Made by a program: the position numbers and the translations under genes. A DNA stretch of 64,000 bases from Camelus bactrianus (lineage: Eukaryota; Chordata; Mammalia; Artiodactyla; Camelidae), in contig NC_133544.1 in the NCBI RefSeq assembly GCF_048773025.1, positions 8,246,001-8,310,000 on the forward strand, given 5' to 3'. Under the pieces are notes generated by a model, which saw only the letters and a program-made list of their open reading frames with translations, made no database searches and was not told the DNA's origin. Positions 45,380-55,412 of the stretch are shown one piece after another. Position 1 is the stretch's first letter; each line of letters opens with the position of its first letter.

Positions 45380-45645
45380 TTTCACATAACCAGAAATTAT
45401 TGGTTTGAATTGATCAATCTGGATTTAGTTTGAGAACCCCAAAGCACTCCACCTACGAACCCTAATAAAGGCTTGTGTCCCAAGTTCTATTGCTCTCCCT
45501 CTGCCTGTACCTGCCTTGGACTCCCCATGTACCCCCTCAAGGCATGCTGGACCTGTGAGTAATAAACTTCCCTATCTCAGTTTATTTTGTGGTCTTTTGA
45601 TGAACTGCAGCTCACTATCTGGCACCCCGTTTTCCACTTAACAAA
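45380..45645 (+). mobile_element. Possible solo LTR fossil (retroviral type)
   Basis: LTR-like features: a polyadenylation word 'aataaaggcttgtgtcccaa' followed by a C/T-rich stretch, a second 'gagtaataaacttccctatc', then 'gtggtcttttgatgaactgc' near the end. No coding region is attached. The start is not defined and the family not recognised. A fossil if real. Confidence 0.35.
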
Positions 45646-45689
45646 TCTTAATTTAACAAAGTCATAGTGTGTCCCTGTAACTGAGTAAT

Positions 45690-45866
45690 TTCATATGACT
45701 TGTCTTCAGGTTCACTGATTCTTTCCTTTACATGTTCAAGTCTGCTGTTTAAGCTCTCTACTGAATTTTTCAGTCCTGACATTGTGTTTTTCAGCTCCAG
45801 GATTTCTGTTTGGTTCTTTTTGGTGGTTTTTATTTCTTTATTAAACTTCTCATTTTGCTCATACAT
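45690..45866 (-). pseudogene. L1 ORF1p N-terminal coiled-coil remnant
   Basis: The minus-strand frame reads NKEIKTTKKNQTEILELKN, then LKNSVESLNSRLEHVKERI and SEPEDKSYEITQ. This is the heptad-rich coiled-coil of L1 ORF1p, the trimeric RNA-binding chaperone. After EITQ the L1 similarity ends and the rest of the frame is host sequence. The RRM and C-terminal domains are absent. Nonfunctional. Confidence 0.85.
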
Positions 45867-47130
45867 TGTTTGTCGTTTCGTTTAGCTTTGTCTATGTTCT
45901 CTTGCATGTCATTGAAATACTTGAAGGGATTATTTTGAATTCTTTGTCAGGCACTTGTAGATTTCCATTTCTTTGGGGTTGGTTACCAGAGCTTTATTAG
46001 TTTCTTTTTGTGGTGTCACATTTGCCTAATTCTTTGTGATCCATGTGGCTTTACATTGGTATCCATGCCTTTAAAGGAGCAAAGACCTCTTCCAATCTTT
46101 ATAGACTGCTTTTGGCTGGTAAAGACCTCTCCTGTCAGGTACTCAGGCTGACGGTATGTTTCTGGCATTACAGTTCAGTGGGATTGGAGCCAGGTCACAT
46201 GGCTGCTGCTGGTTCTGCAGTGGGGTCTGCCGTCAGTGACCTGTTACCAGGGCTCAGTGGGCTTGTGATCTGTCTGATCCCTGGGTGAATAAGACTGTCT
46301 CTAGGACCTTGGTCAGCAGGGCTGATGCTGGGACAAGGGTCTACTTTACCTACCAGCAGATGGCAAGATGTTACCAGGTGTGCACATGGATATGGTTCCC
46401 TCTGGTTTCCTGTGGGGGTTTCTGACAGGTCACTGGGAAGGTCCCTAGGTGGGCTGCATTGGTCCTGGACTGTGGGCAAGAAATGTTGAACCAAGTCACA
46501 GGCCAAGCTGGGACAAAGGTCTACAGGCTTGTCTTCTGGGGCACAAAAGGTTTTGTGTTTCCTGGAGGGCCCCCGGGCAGGCAGCAGTGTGACTTGGCCA
46601 CAGCTGAGAGGGGCTAGAGCCAGGTTATAGGCTGTTTCATAATCTGCAGTCAACCTATGGTCTGTAGACCTGCCTCAGGGGTGTGGATGGCTGTGTCTTC
46701 TGCCTGGTCACTGGGTGGACAGGATTAGTAGCTAAGGGAAGCCAGAGCCAGGTCATGGGCTGCTTCACAGTCCATAGGTAGGACTGAGGTCAGTGGGCCT
46801 GATACATGGGGCACAGGTGGGTGTGAATCCTGTTGGATCCTTTGTTAAATGTTGTTTGTGGCAGGACCATGGCCAAATGAGGCTGTACCTGAGTCCACAA
46901 GTAGGATGGGGCTGTTTCCGGGTCTGTAGATTGGACCACGGTCAGTGAGTCTGCCACCTGGGCAAGGTCTGCTTTTGCAACAGGGCCCTCCTCAGTCTTG
47001 GATTTTATCAGGTTTCACCATCTCCTCCCTGGATCCAAAAGCTCCCATAGAGGCACTTTTGTCAAGGATGGATGCCATATTATTGTTGCTGAAGGGGAAG
47101 ATTGGTGACTGGCCCCTTTGCTGATGATAC
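45690..47130 (-). repeat. L1 5' region: 5' UTR and start of ORF1, 3'-truncated
   Basis: Read on the minus strand it begins near 47130, runs through about 1 kb of GC-richer 5' UTR and enters ORF1 near 45870. It stops abruptly near 45690, inside the coiled-coil. The UTR holds repeated phrases (see findings). Loss of the 3' end is the reverse of the usual 5' truncation and implies later deletion or rearrangement. Confidence 0.7.
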
Positions 47131-47408
47131 TCCTTGAGGTATCCCTCAGGAAGTGAGGATATCATTGTCAGAAGATCTCACCCCAGCATACTTCCCTCAT
47201 GTTTCATTGGCCAATAAATTATGTTCTATATTCTCTCTTAAACCAGTCATGGAAGGAGAATAGGGTTATCATGATGGTATGCATCAATTAGGAATCATGT
47301 CCTGGGCTGGAAAAGCCATACCTTCCCCCTAAGGCTGAACAAATGGGAACTTTGTTGCAGAGAAGAAGAGAGGAATGGCTTGTGGGTGGCTGCAGATATC
47401 TGCTGATT
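47131..47408. other. No gene recognised
   Basis: Unassigned DNA between an L1 5' end and a MIR. Confidence 0.4.
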
Positions 47409-47409
47409 G

Positions 47410-47612
47410 CCTTCAGTGCGCCAGCCATTGAGCTGGCCTCTTCCACATTCTCTAAATCACATCAGCCTCTCTGCAATGTGCCTGGAAAGTTGAAGAGTGA
47501 TTTGCTGACAGTCCACAGTTGGTTCCTGAGAGAGCTGGGATTTGAATCTGAGTCCTGGTTTGGAATCACTAGGTCCCCTGAGGGGAAAGCACTCTACCTG
47601 CTGTTATGCAGA
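47410..47612 (-). repeat. MIR SINE, antisense
   Basis: 'gagctgggatttgaatctga' followed by 'gtcctggtttggaatcacta' and 'gcactctacctgctg' is the antisense MIR 5' half; the upstream part is diverged. Confidence 0.65.
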
Positions 47613-48138
47613 GGTTTTGCAAAAGCAAGAAAATTTTTAGCATTGAAATAGCTGGCTAATTGAAGGAGGTGGCAGAAATTGTATTCCCTTGCTGGAGTTA
47701 ACCCTGTATTTTAATAAACAGTTTAAAGGAAAGAGAAACAGCTTCCTGTTGGCTGTTTAGAAGCTTAACTCTGAGCTGCTGAAATATTTACTCTCCTGTA
47801 ATTGTTGGCCATCCCTCAGGCTCAGGCAAACTGCTGTGCAAGAGAGAAGAATTCAGCAGTGACTCAATAGGACTTTCACAGGAAGAAACTCCTGCCAGTG
47901 GGTAACCGTGGTTCACTAATGGGCTCCCTGGGAGGCTCATTGGGGATTTATTTCTGGGCAGAATTAATTTCTTTTTAGAGAGTCTCAGCTTCCTCTTCTG
48001 GAGGGAGTGGGGGTAGATCTTGCTAATTTTCTTTCTATATGCTTGGCGAAAGATGCCCCCCTAGGCACATGGGCTCTACTGGCAAATTGCTTTGGATTTG
48101 AAGGTAGTTTTGTTTCTGGTTCAGATAAATTCGGTTTA
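47613..48138. other. No gene recognised
   Basis: Unassigned DNA; 'ggctgtttagaagcttaact' and neighbours match no family I know. Confidence 0.4.
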
Positions 48139-48139
48139 A

Positions 48140-48480
48140 CTCCCATGTGTTGAAAACATCCACCGTGTGCCACACTTTGTGCTAGGAGCTGTCAAAACAC
48201 ATCTGGAAGGTCCTGTCCACCCCAAGGGTTCCACTGTCAGCTGGGACAAGATGCTGATTACCTAGGCACAGGTAATCCCAGTGCCGTGTGGGTGTGGGCT
48301 GTGAGTGTCTACATAGGTCAACTCTCCCACCTGGGGAGGTGCAGGTTCAGGAAAGGAGGGCTTCCTGGAAGAGGTAAAGCCTAACATTGAAGGAAGGATA
48401 TGGAAGGCTATTTCAGGGTGAGGGAATAACCATGAAAGCCTAAATCACAAAATCACAGAAGAAGCCTAAACCAGTGTCAC
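48140..48480 (+). repeat. L2 LINE fragment
   Basis: 'accgtgtgccacactttgtg' then 'ctaggagctgtcaaaacaca' and 'gggcttcctggaagaggtaa' follow L2 order, in sense. Confidence 0.7.
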
Positions 48481-48514
48481 CTCCTCCCCTCTAGGCAAAT
48501 ACAAAAAATAGTAA

Positions 48515-48738
48515 AAGTAACAAACAGCGCCCTTAAGTGTTTTACATTCATAAAATTACTTAATTCTCACAGCAACTCTGTGTGGTAGACATTTATTATT
48601 GTCATTTAACAAACGGACAAACAAGCACAGAGAAGTTAAACAATTTGGTGAAGCTAAGTACATGGCAGAGTTGGGATTAGAACTCAGGCAGCCTGGCTCC
48701 GGAGCTCCCTGCTCTAAACAACCACGCTGTGCCAATTC
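48515..48738 (-). repeat. MIR SINE, nearly full length, antisense
   Basis: 'attacttaattctcacagca', 'actctgtgtggtagacattt', 'cagagaagttaaacaatttg', 'gttgggattagaactcaggc' give a clean antisense MIR. Confidence 0.88.
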
Positions 48739-49118
48739 TCAGTATGTATTACACATGTAAAAATTATTTACACACTGTATACATTTACCATAGCAGCAAC
48801 ATTTATGTACACATAGGCATACATAAAATTTAATTTTATAAGATAAGAATTTACATTTTCTTCCAACCTGCCAATGGCTTGTCTTAGGCACCTACACCAT
48901 TTAAGTGGCAGCATATTGGTAGGAAATGAGCCACAATGGATTGTGATTGGAGCAAACAAACCAGGAAGAGCATATGTTTTGTAGCATATGGCAGCTAGGA
49001 TAAGAAAAAAAAATCTTCCTTTGTTTTGGGATCTCTACACATGTTGAAATGTTCTTTCTGATAGTTCTTTTCTCCTCTATGGTTTGGAAGACAATGACAA
49101 TAATGTCTCATCTACACA
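48739..49118. other. No gene recognised
   Basis: AT-rich unassigned DNA, with an A run at 49004-49011. Confidence 0.4.
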
Positions 49119-49119
49119 G

Positions 49120-49302
49120 AACTTTACAGTTTATTAAGCCACATAGAAAGCCTCTTTTGCCTCTCACTACCGCTTTTAGAAGGAATCAGGGCAGTGGTCA
49201 TAGTTCTCAATTCACAGAGGAAAGGAGGCTCAGAGACGAGTAATAATTTGGTGAAGGTCACAGAGAAAGCAGTGACTAAGGAGCAGAACCAGGGAGACAG
49301 GT
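49120..49302 (-). repeat. MIR SINE, antisense
   Basis: 'ttctcaattcacagaggaaa' then 'ggaggctcagagacgagtaa' and 'tggtgaaggtcacagagaaa' in antisense MIR order. Confidence 0.75.
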
Positions 49303-49633
49303 GGCTGCCAGGAGCAGAAGGGAGGCTTTGGATGGGAAATGTTAGGTGACAAATAGGTGCTGAGTGATTCTAGGAGAGACTGAAGAGGTATATAGATGAC
49401 TCTTAATATTTCTCTTTTGGATGCCTAGTAATTTTTAAGATGGCCATCTGAGGTTGCACCCCCGTTTCTTTTAGGTCATGGGGCTGAGAGAAGGTGCAGA
49501 GAGAGGTGGTCACAAGTCCACTAAGCAGAAGGCTTGGGGCTCCCAAACCTACCTGGAACAACCTAGAAAAGGAAGTGGCCAACGAGCACATGACCTTTCC
49601 TGGATGGTAACAGCTTCACGCAAAACATTGAAG
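49303..49633. other. No gene recognised
   Basis: Unassigned DNA. The 62-residue minus frame (49403-49591) has no domain. Confidence 0.4.
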
Positions 49634-49634
49634 T

Positions 49635-49815
49635 AAAGAGGCTCAGGAGTGAGGCAGGTTTGGATTCAAAACCAGGTATTTATCTGCTCTGGGCCTCATC
49701 TGTGAAAAGAAGATAAAAGAGAGCCTATTACATAGCATTAATTGAGATGATATACATAAAGATCATGTGTTAGTGCCTGGCACAGGGTAAGTGCGATTTA
49801 CTTTAATAATTGTCA
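49635..49815 (+). repeat. MIR SINE
   Basis: 'ggtttggattcaaaaccagg', 'gggcctcatctgtgaaaaga', 'ttagtgcctggcacagggta' in MIR order. Confidence 0.8.
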
Positions 49816-49909
49816 CTACAAGTTGTTGGTATGCTATGCTATAATGTATGTAAAATGTCTCACTTGGTGCTTATTATCAGCTGTGCTAAAAGCTACTTAT
49901 TACGGTGCT

Positions 49910-50147
49910 AGGAGCTAATGTTTATTGAGCATTTCCTATGTTCCAGACACCACCCTAAAGGTCTTTCATACACCAATTAATTTAATCACCACAATGACAC
50001 TATGAGGTAGGTACCATTTTGACTCTATCTTGTGAATCAGGAGACCCAGAGAATTTAAATCACTCACCTAAGGTCTACACAGTTAGAAATTGAAGTCAAA
50101 TCCTCTGGAAACTGCATTCTTAACCACCATACTATTCTGCCTCTTGC
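49910..50147 (-). repeat. MIR SINE, nearly full length, antisense
   Basis: 'tgagcatttcctatgttcca', 'taatttaatcaccacaatga', 'cactatgaggtaggtaccat', 'gcattcttaaccaccatact' span both ends of the element. Confidence 0.9.
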
Positions 50148-50543
50148 TGCTTAATATTACTCCTACTGTTGTGACATTCTTGTTATTATTCTTTTCTATT
50201 ATTATTCTCCCTGTGATGCTTCCCATCAGGGATGGGTTTTTCAAGAACAGTTTTCATGTAATTGATATTTTCCCACAGTTTCCTTCCTGCAGCTTGCGTA
50301 TACTACCACCATGTGAGAAGTGAGTAATGGGGAAAAATCCTTGATGGAGTATCTTGTCAGGGACACGTGTGTGTTACATCCAGCTGTGGATGTTGCTGCA
50401 AAGACTTATCATCTGACAGAGGACAGAGGCCCCTAGCTGGCATGTGACAGATCAGCACCACGGAGAGCTCTTTACAGTCACCAAAATGGAAAATGGGCTT
50501 TTGGTTAGTGGACGTGAAATTAAAACTCTGGTTCTATAATGAT
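50148..50543. other. No gene recognised
   Basis: Unassigned DNA. The hydrophobic 77-residue frame at 50090-50323 begins inside the MIR, so it is not a credible gene. Confidence 0.45.
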
Positions 50544-50544
50544 A

Positions 50545-50778
50545 AAACTTCAACTTATGGAGTGACTTTTATGTATCATATACTTTGCATATCTGATCTT
50601 ATTTAATTCTGGACAACTACCCAGCAATGTGGGTGTGATTATTCCCATTTTGCACATGAGAAGACTGAATCTCGCAAGGAGAGAACCTATTCCTAGTCAC
50701 ATAGCTAAGAAGTAGGGAAGATCCTTTGAATTCAAATTCCCTGCTTTTTACACTATATCATTATGCTTCAATTTTCTC
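50545..50778 (-). repeat. MIR SINE, nearly full length, antisense
   Basis: 'gatcttatttaattctggac', 'attcccattttgcacatgag', 'cctagtcacatagctaagaa', 'ctttttacactatatcatta' in antisense MIR order. Confidence 0.88.
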
Positions 50779-50779
50779 T

Positions 50780-51037
50780 GGGAAGCCTGTTGTAAGTTTC
50801 ACCCTTGCCTCTTGACCAAGGCCACCCCTCCAGGAAACACTCTTGGATGTCCAAGTCAAACAGGAATTTGCACTGATTCCCTTTCTGTCATCCCTGTATG
50901 GCCACTCACCTGGGATTAGCCTTATGGGATTAACCCTCTGTGGGAATGGACTTTGTATCCATACAGTTTACTAGTGTAGCCCTGGCCGAGTACCAGCATA
51001 TTGCACACACTCAAGTATCTGTTGAATGAATGAATGA
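50780..51037 (+). repeat. L2 LINE 3' end
   Basis: 'ccacccctccaggaaacact' through 'gagtaccagcatattgcaca' to the tail 'tctgttgaatgaatgaatga'. Ends exactly like L2. Confidence 0.8.
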
Positions 51038-51398
51038 GTGAATGGACGAACTAGTGAATTGCTTTTGAAGATTCTTGCCCAAAGGCTTGACCTCCAGCCT
51101 CTTACTATCCTCCTCCTCCTCCTGATTTCTGAGTTCCAGGGATGTTGTCTGTTTGTTTCTCACATTCTTATAAAAGCAAGTTGGGTGAGTGGATGGGGAG
51201 GGAGAGAGTTACCTAAGGGGTACAAGGAGCTGTCTTTCACTGAGATGAACAACAGGGTCCAATAAACTTGTGAGGAGACAAAACACTCCTCTTAGAGAAT
51301 ATTATCCTCCTTATACGTGTGTATTGGAGATATGGATGTAACCTCGTCCCTTCATTAATTGTTGACCTCTTATTGTATATCAGGGACTGACCTAGGCA
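51038..51398. other. No gene recognised
   Basis: Unassigned DNA with a short (TCC)n run at 51108-51123. Confidence 0.4.
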
Positions 51399-51399
51399 C

Positions 51400-51815
51400 C
51401 AAGGAGATGTTCCAGCCACACTCAACTTCTTTTACTCCCCTATATATACCATATTTTCTCATTTCTTAGCTTTCTGACATCTTATTCCCTCTATGGGAAT
51501 ATTGTTCCCTCCATCACTGGGACCTTTTGCCAGGATGATTCCTATTCCTCCCTTCAGGTCAGAGATCAGATGGTTCCTTCTGTGGGAAGTCATCCTCTAA
51601 CTTCCTGAATCTGGGGTCAGTGCTCCCCGGGATCCCGTGCTCCCCTTGACTTCCCTCATCATTGCATTTCTTAGCATTCTGCAGTGTAATTTTCAGCTTC
51701 CTTTTCTGTATCTCCCCCAGGAGGTGGGGGTGAGGAGGGGGAGGCTCTCTGATGTGCTCCCTATTGTATTTCCATAGTGCTGGGAAGTCATCTAGTAAGC
51801 ACGCAACAGACTTTT
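51400..51815 (+). repeat. L2 LINE 3' end
   Basis: 'tcccttcaggtcagagatca', 'gtgggaagtcatcctctaac', 'cattgcatttcttagcattc', 'catagtgctgggaagtcatc' follow L2 order. A G-rich piece at 51721-51745 replaces part of the tail. Confidence 0.7.
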
Positions 51816-52014
51816 TTTTTCATTGAATAGCTAAAGTAGAACATACAAGTGAACTTTCTAAGCAATAGACAATTACATAAACATACATTATTTTCATTCT
51901 TCTCCACTGAGGACTGCAGAGGACCTCATTTCCTTCCTGCTCAGATAGTCAACCCTCAAGTCATGAGTCTATTTTCCTGACTCCTCTATCTCAAATGAAT
52001 AGGTATTGCTCTCC
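51816..52014. other. No gene recognised
   Basis: Unassigned DNA after a T run at about 51813-51821. Confidence 0.4.
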
Positions 52015-52840
52015 CTAATATCTCCTGAGCACATATTACTAACCAAGTACTATTTCATCCCCTTGTGTACATTAGTTTATTTGATCCTTAGAACAACTCT
52101 CTGAAGTTGGTACTATTGTTAGCATTACCTCTATCTTACAAATGAAGAAACTAAAGCACAGAAAATTTAAGTAACTAGTACAATGCCACACGTATTAAGC
52201 GTCAGTTGAGGTTATGGTAGGAAATAGACAACATACACAAACTGGTAAATTGAGGAAGGTTTAATAAAAGAATAATTTATTTGGTTGAAATGTAAGATCA
52301 CAGTATTTGATAATCTTCCAATTGATCTTCAAAATAGCAAATTTATAAAGTTAAACCTAACACAAATGTAAAGGCAGAGTTTAGGGCTGGCAATAAGTGA
52401 TGATGCTGTACTCTGAAGATGGTAACTCAGGGAGCTGTGGCCACCACTAGGTCTGAAGAAGTGAGAAGAGGGAGTGGTTCCCAGAGTCCAGAGAGAGAGA
52501 GGGATGTATGGAGAGGCCACCCAAGAGGAGATGTAGCTGTTGGAAGAGCCCATGATGAGCCACCAGGGAGGGAGCTGGGGGGGCGGTAAATTCCTCAACC
52601 AGCCTCTTCTCAAATCCTGCATTCCCCAGTGGAGCTCCCCATTGCCTGAACTTAATTGGGAGCCAGAGGCAAGGGTGCCTGCTGCTGCAGTTCATAGAGT
52701 TCAGTCATTTGGAGCACAGAGCAGAGTAGAGAAGGGTACAGAGTGATTTAGAGAAATAAATGGAAGACATTAAGCATTGCTAATAAGTGATGGAGCTGGT
52801 GAGCAGCCTGATTCCAGGGCCTATGCTTGGAACTAGCATC
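52015..52840 (-). repeat. MIR SINE, antisense, split by an insertion
   Basis: The left part 52015-52200 ('ttatttgatccttagaacaa', 'cttacaaatgaagaaactaa') resumes at 52776-52840 ('taataagtgatggagctggt', 'ctgattccagggcctatgct'). The two parts join in correct MIR order once the insertion between them is removed. Confidence 0.75.
52201..52768. mobile_element. LTR-like insertion inside the MIR, family unresolved
   Basis: About 560 bases between two copies of 'attaagc' (52194-52200 and 52769-52775). Possible LTR limits TG at 52207 and CA at 52768. AATAAA words occur near both ends. No coding region. Reads like an old mammalian LTR-type repeat. A fossil; short frames inside (52329-52746) mean nothing. 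Confidence 0.5.
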
Positions 52841-53438
52841 TGTCACTCTGAACTTGGCGGAAGAGCTGCGTCTACAGAGTCACTGGCACACCGAAAGCTC
52901 CTCTCGGGGATTTCCACTGAGCTGCTCAGGCACTAGGCCTCACCAATGAATTATTCATCTTTCATATTAATATTTGATCTCTAACAAAATAGCTGGCTTT
53001 AAGTGTGCCTTGGTGCAGAATGGAGCCAATATGAGCCCAGGACTGCAACCCACTCTTTGTAAGTCTGGTTCACCTTTGGCAGTTAAATATTTTAGAGAGT
53101 GGATAAGGGCCCATGCCATGTTTCATAATTATTTTAAAAGTTGAGGCTGGCTAGCAAGATGATGGTACATTTATGAACACTGATGGCATCCAACCAATTT
53201 AAAGAAGCTCCCTCAGACCGCAAAATATCTTCTCTGGGAAGAAGCATATGATCCTGGAAATTAAAAGCCCATGCTTTGAGAACATTTTGAAATAAAAAAC
53301 ACAAGACATCAAGTTTTGGGACAATCCAGTGTTACTAGACAGTGGCAGAAACAGATGAGATTATGTGCTCTTCTTATGTGCCAGTAGGTCTGCCCAGGGG
53401 CTGGAAATGACCCCGTTCTCTCTCTCCCTTTGATACTT
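52841..53438. other. No gene recognised
   Basis: Unassigned DNA with no repeat text I can name and no coding signal. Confidence 0.4.
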
Positions 53439-53439
53439 T

Positions 53440-53728
53440 TGCATTTGGTGTTTCTTCTGCCTCAAAAAATCCTCCACCTTTAATCAAATGACCAAATCTT
53501 ACTCATTCTTCAAGTACCACCTTTTCTAGGAAGCCTTCCATGGTTTTCTACTTCACCCCAGGCAGAGTGGAGCTTCCTGGGATAGCCATCTGTCCATCTC
53601 ACCCACGGGCTGTGACTTAGCTTCTCCTCATGGCCAGAGACCAAGTCACAACCATCTCTAGCCTAGCATGATGCCTGGAACATAGTAGGTGCTCCACACA
53701 TTTTGAACATATGGATAAATGAGTTAGT
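53440..53728 (+). repeat. L2 LINE 3' end
   Basis: 'actcattcttcaagtaccac', 'tctaggaagccttccatggt', 'gatgcctggaacatagtagg' follow L2 order and end near 'gataaatgagtt'. Confidence 0.8.
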
Positions 53729-53984
53729 GTAGCCTACAGTTTCAGAAGAAGCTATGAGCTGTATTGGAGGAAGAGTTCACTGGAGTTCTATAAGAAACTC
53801 CACTGAGAATTCCTGTGTCTGTTCTGTGGGTATAGTAGGGAGCATCAGCTGGAATGTGCAAGAGCTATGTGCACTGGGATACTGGGTTTGTTCCCAGAAT
53901 GTGTGTGTGGTTCCAGTCCCATGAGATCAGTTTACTTGTACTTTTCATCTCAGGGAGGAACTAGTGGAATTCTTCAGCATCATG
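53729..53984. other. No gene recognised
   Basis: Unassigned DNA between an L2 and a MIR. Confidence 0.4.
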
Positions 53985-54198
53985 AAGCCTAAGTCCAAAG
54001 CTTTTGGTGTCAGACAATCCTGGTTCAAGTCCCAGCATCGTCACTCACTTGGTAAATGACTTACCCTCTATGCCCCTCAGTTTCCTTGCCTATAACATGA
54101 GGATAATCATACCTAACCCTTTGGGCTGCTGTAAGTTTTAAGTGAGATGATATATGCAAATGGTTGGGCACATGTTCAACAATGAATGACGATTCCTC
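53985..54198 (+). repeat. MIR SINE
   Basis: 'gtcagacaatcctggttcaa', 'cctcagtttccttgcctata', 'ttttaagtgagatgatatat' in MIR order. Confidence 0.85.
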
Positions 54199-54339
54199 AA
54201 TCTCTCTTTAAGCTGCTTTACCTAAAATCATTATCATCACGTGTAGGACTCCACACGTATCATTGCTCAGACAACGTGTAGCCGATTACCAGAGCACTAG
54301 CCAACAGGCCACTTGTTTCTCACACTTGCCTTAGCGTTT

Positions 54340-54800
54340 GCCCTTCTCATTGCATCGGTGCTGGTCTATGACCCTAAAGCCTTTTATCTCAGCCTGAGTC
54401 CTAAACTGGTTTACCTCCCTGGGCCTGATTTCCATCACTTGAATCCACTCACTACACTCCAGCTAGAGTTATGTTCCTAGGGCACAGCTCAGACCAAGCC
54501 ACTATCCAGTTCAAAATCTGTCAATGTCTCCCCCTTGCCAGCTGAGCTGAGCCCAGGCTCACTGAGACAGTAGTCAACACTTGCCAACATTTGGCTCCAA
54601 GTTTCCTTACTTTGCATTACTTTCTCCACTTACCAAATACTTTGGGAACTCAGTTTCTCTGTTTTCTGTGTGATTCTGCCTGTTCCACTTTTGGGCCTTT
54701 TCCATTGTTGCTCTTTTTACCTGGGATGCCCATGGTCCAAGAGCAACTTGGCTTTCAAGAATCAGTTCTGTTATAACTAGAACTGGAGGTCATTTTTCCA
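54340..54800 (+). repeat. L2 LINE fragment
   Basis: 'cactacactccagctagagt', 'accaagccactatccagttc', 'aatctgtcaatgtctccccc', 'cctgggatgcccatggtcca' follow L2 3'-region order. A frame at 54591-54776 is inside it and not a gene. Confidence 0.8.
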
Positions 54801-54854
54801 CCCTCTGACCTTTAAAACTGGTTCTATGTTACTCTCTCTGACTTGCATACCACC

Positions 54855-54889
54855 AAACACCATCATCATCACCATCACCACCACCATCA
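54855..54889. repeat. (CAT/CAC)n tract
   Basis: About 11 triplets of CAT/CAC immediately left of an LTR fossil; a similar short CAC/CAT run ('ccaccaccatcacc') occurs right of the LTR at about 55253-55266. Confidence 0.85.
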
Positions 54890-54892
54890 CTG

Positions 54893-55242
54893 ATATAGAT
54901 GGAATGTTTGTGTCTCCCTGAGATTCATATATTGAATCCTCATCCCCAGTGTGATGGTGTTAAGAGATGGGACTTTTGGGAGGTGATTTGGTCATGAGGG
55001 TGAAACCTTCATGAATGAGATTAATGCCCTTATAAAAGGGACCCCAGATAGATCCCTCATCCTTTCTGCAACATGTGGACAGAGTGAGAAGACATCATCT
55101 ATGTACCAAGAAGATGATCCTCATCAAACATCAAATCTACCAGTGCCTTAATCTTGAACTTCCCAACTGTGAGAAACACATCCATTGTTTAAGCCAGCTG
55201 GACTGTCATATTCTGTTGTAGCAGCTCAAACTAATTTAGACA
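54893..55242 (+). mobile_element. MLT1/MST-type solo LTR fossil (ERVL-MaLR)
   Basis: Landmarks in order: 'ggaatgtttgtgtctccctg', 'gattcatatattgaatcctc', 'ggtgatttggtcatgagggt', 'gaatgagattaatgccctta', 'aactgtgagaaacacatcca', 'gttgtagcagctcaaactaa'. Solo, with no internal region. Moderately diverged and old. Confidence 0.82.
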
Positions 55243-55317
55243 ATGACCACTGCCACCACCATCACCAAATTACTATCATACTCCTCCTCCTCTCCCTCTT
55301 AATCTCTTACTATGAAT
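55243..55317. other. Short CAC and CTC repeats between LTR pieces
   Basis: Contains 'ccaccaccatcacc' and '(ctc)n' at about 55281-55296. No gene. Confidence 0.6.
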
Positions 55318-55372
55318 AGTTATGATTTCAACATATGAATTTTGGGGGGACACAAACTTTCAGTCTACAGCA
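55318..55372 (-). mobile_element. MLT1/MST-type LTR start, antisense fragment
   Basis: 'gatttcaacatatgaatttt' followed by 'gggggggacacaaactttca' is the complement of the first 55 bases of the same LTR family as the neighbour at 54893, in opposite orientation. It abuts a GGT-rich tract. A fossil fragment. Confidence 0.75.
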
Positions 55373-55412
55373 GTGGTGGTGGTGGTGATAGTGATGATGG
55401 TGGTGTGCGTCA
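55370..55412. repeat. (GGT/GAT)n tract
   Basis: 'agtggtggtggtggtgatag' then 'tgatgatggtggtg'. The complement of a CAC/CAT tract like that at 54855. Confidence 0.85.

Noticed and set aside
46195-46653. 152-residue Pro-rich minus-strand frame
   Set aside because: Lies wholly inside the L1 5' UTR with its internal repeats; no known L1 protein there and no host domain.
50090-50323. 77-residue hydrophobic protein
   Set aside because: Starts inside an antisense MIR and continues into T-rich sequence; no independent support.
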